Part shown: positions 22,716 to 22,854 of the stretch, piece by piece
Position numbering within the stretch: the stretch's first letter is position 1
How the letters are laid out: the number at the start of each line of letters is the position of its first letter
Source of the DNA: an uncultured Eubacteriales bacterium
Lineage (GTDB): Bacteria > Bacillota > Clostridia > Oscillospirales > CAG-272
Length of the DNA: 22,854 nucleotides
Direction of reading: 5' to 3'
NCBI GenBank assembly: GCA_900546635.1
Contig: URDS01000033.1
Location: forward strand, 1-22,854
The notes under the pieces: generated by a model
Databases searched by the model: none
Told to the model about the DNA's origin: nothing
Seen by the model: only the letters and a program-made list of their open reading frames with translations
Translations under genes and position numbers: made by a program

Positions 22716-22854
22716 CCAGGCGTCAGCCTGGGGGAGTCCTTGTGCCACAAAGGGAGCCCCCCTTTCGGGGGGGCGTATTCACGCCGTCGCGCCGCCGTTG
22801 GCGGCACTCGCGCGCCCGCAAGGTGTTTACAAGGCGGCGCATGTCCGCCTTGTA
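22716..22854. repeat. Cluster of short GC-rich inverted repeats
   Basis: Non-coding and dense in palindromes: CCAGGC-GTCA-GCCTGG (22716-22731), a C6/G7 hairpin (22756-22774), GCCGCC-GTT-GGCGGC (22791-22805) and a perfect 10-bp stem TACAAGGCGG/CCGCCTTGTA (22828-22854, cut by the window end). It looks like the REP-like intergenic repeats of Ruminococcaceae-type genomes. No gene is seen. Confidence 0.6.

Noticed and set aside
22716..22854. CRISPR-like array or tRNA in the palindrome-rich right end
   Set aside because: The inverted repeats differ from one another and have no regular spacing, and no tRNA arms could be assembled.

Overview
The window looks like a chromosomal segment of a Clostridia-type Firmicute, perhaps of the Ruminococcaceae/Oscillospiraceae kind. 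The reasons are strong AGGAGG-type ribosome binding sites, a type III glutamine synthetase, a split 'archaeal-type' glutamate synthase, an ANTAR antiterminator, and a Tn916/Tn5397-like mobile element. The taxonomy is inferred from gene content only.

Layout. (1) Positions 1-1144: part of a repeat, then ung (uracil-DNA glycosylase, +) and two hairpins. (2) About 1150-10390: a mobile element, AT-richer by eye than its flanks and read leftwards. It carries a large serine recombinase, an unknown 90-aa gene, a sigma-70-like regulator broken by an amber codon, a KTR zinc-ribbon protein, a MerR regulator, a small HTH protein and a decayed tnpV fragment. Beyond these lies a three-gene cargo operon (DUF1413 protein, AAA+ ATPase, subtilisin-like protease) and an intact tnpV. 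The ATPase/protease pair resembles IetAS, known as a plasmid toxin-antitoxin locus and reported as anti-phage. No conjugation genes are present, so this is a small or stripped element. (3) 10479-18089: an eight-gene leftward operon for ammonia assimilation: glutamine amidotransferase, FMN/Fe-S synthase core, four-cluster ferredoxin, FAD/NAD(P) oxidoreductase, GXGXG subunit (together a split glutamate synthase), a type I glutamine synthetase, an ANTAR regulator and NH3-dependent NAD synthetase. (4) 18090-18642: a divergent control region. (5) 18643-22533: type III glutamine synthetase and an ammonium transporter fused to a PII (GlnK) domain, rightward. (6) 22534-22854: terminator and a dense set of inverted repeats.

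The genes form one nitrogen circuit: Amt imports ammonium, two glutamine synthetases fix it, the split glutamate synthase turns glutamine plus 2-oxoglutarate into glutamate, and NadE uses ammonia to make NAD. The most striking regulatory signal is in the divergent region. Two near-consensus promoters point away from each other, and each is followed within a few bases by a small hairpin with a six-base loop that has A at position 1 and G at position 4, the signature of ANTAR-protein RNA targets. Each hairpin is mutually exclusive with a longer stem, and for the gltS operon and the first glnN site that stem is terminator-like. The glnN leader holds three such hairpins. The ANTAR protein is encoded in the leftward operon, so it probably controls its own operon as well as glnN-amt.

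CDS starts were set at the codon best placed behind a Shine-Dalgarno sequence, so several genes begin a few codons inside the longest open frame.
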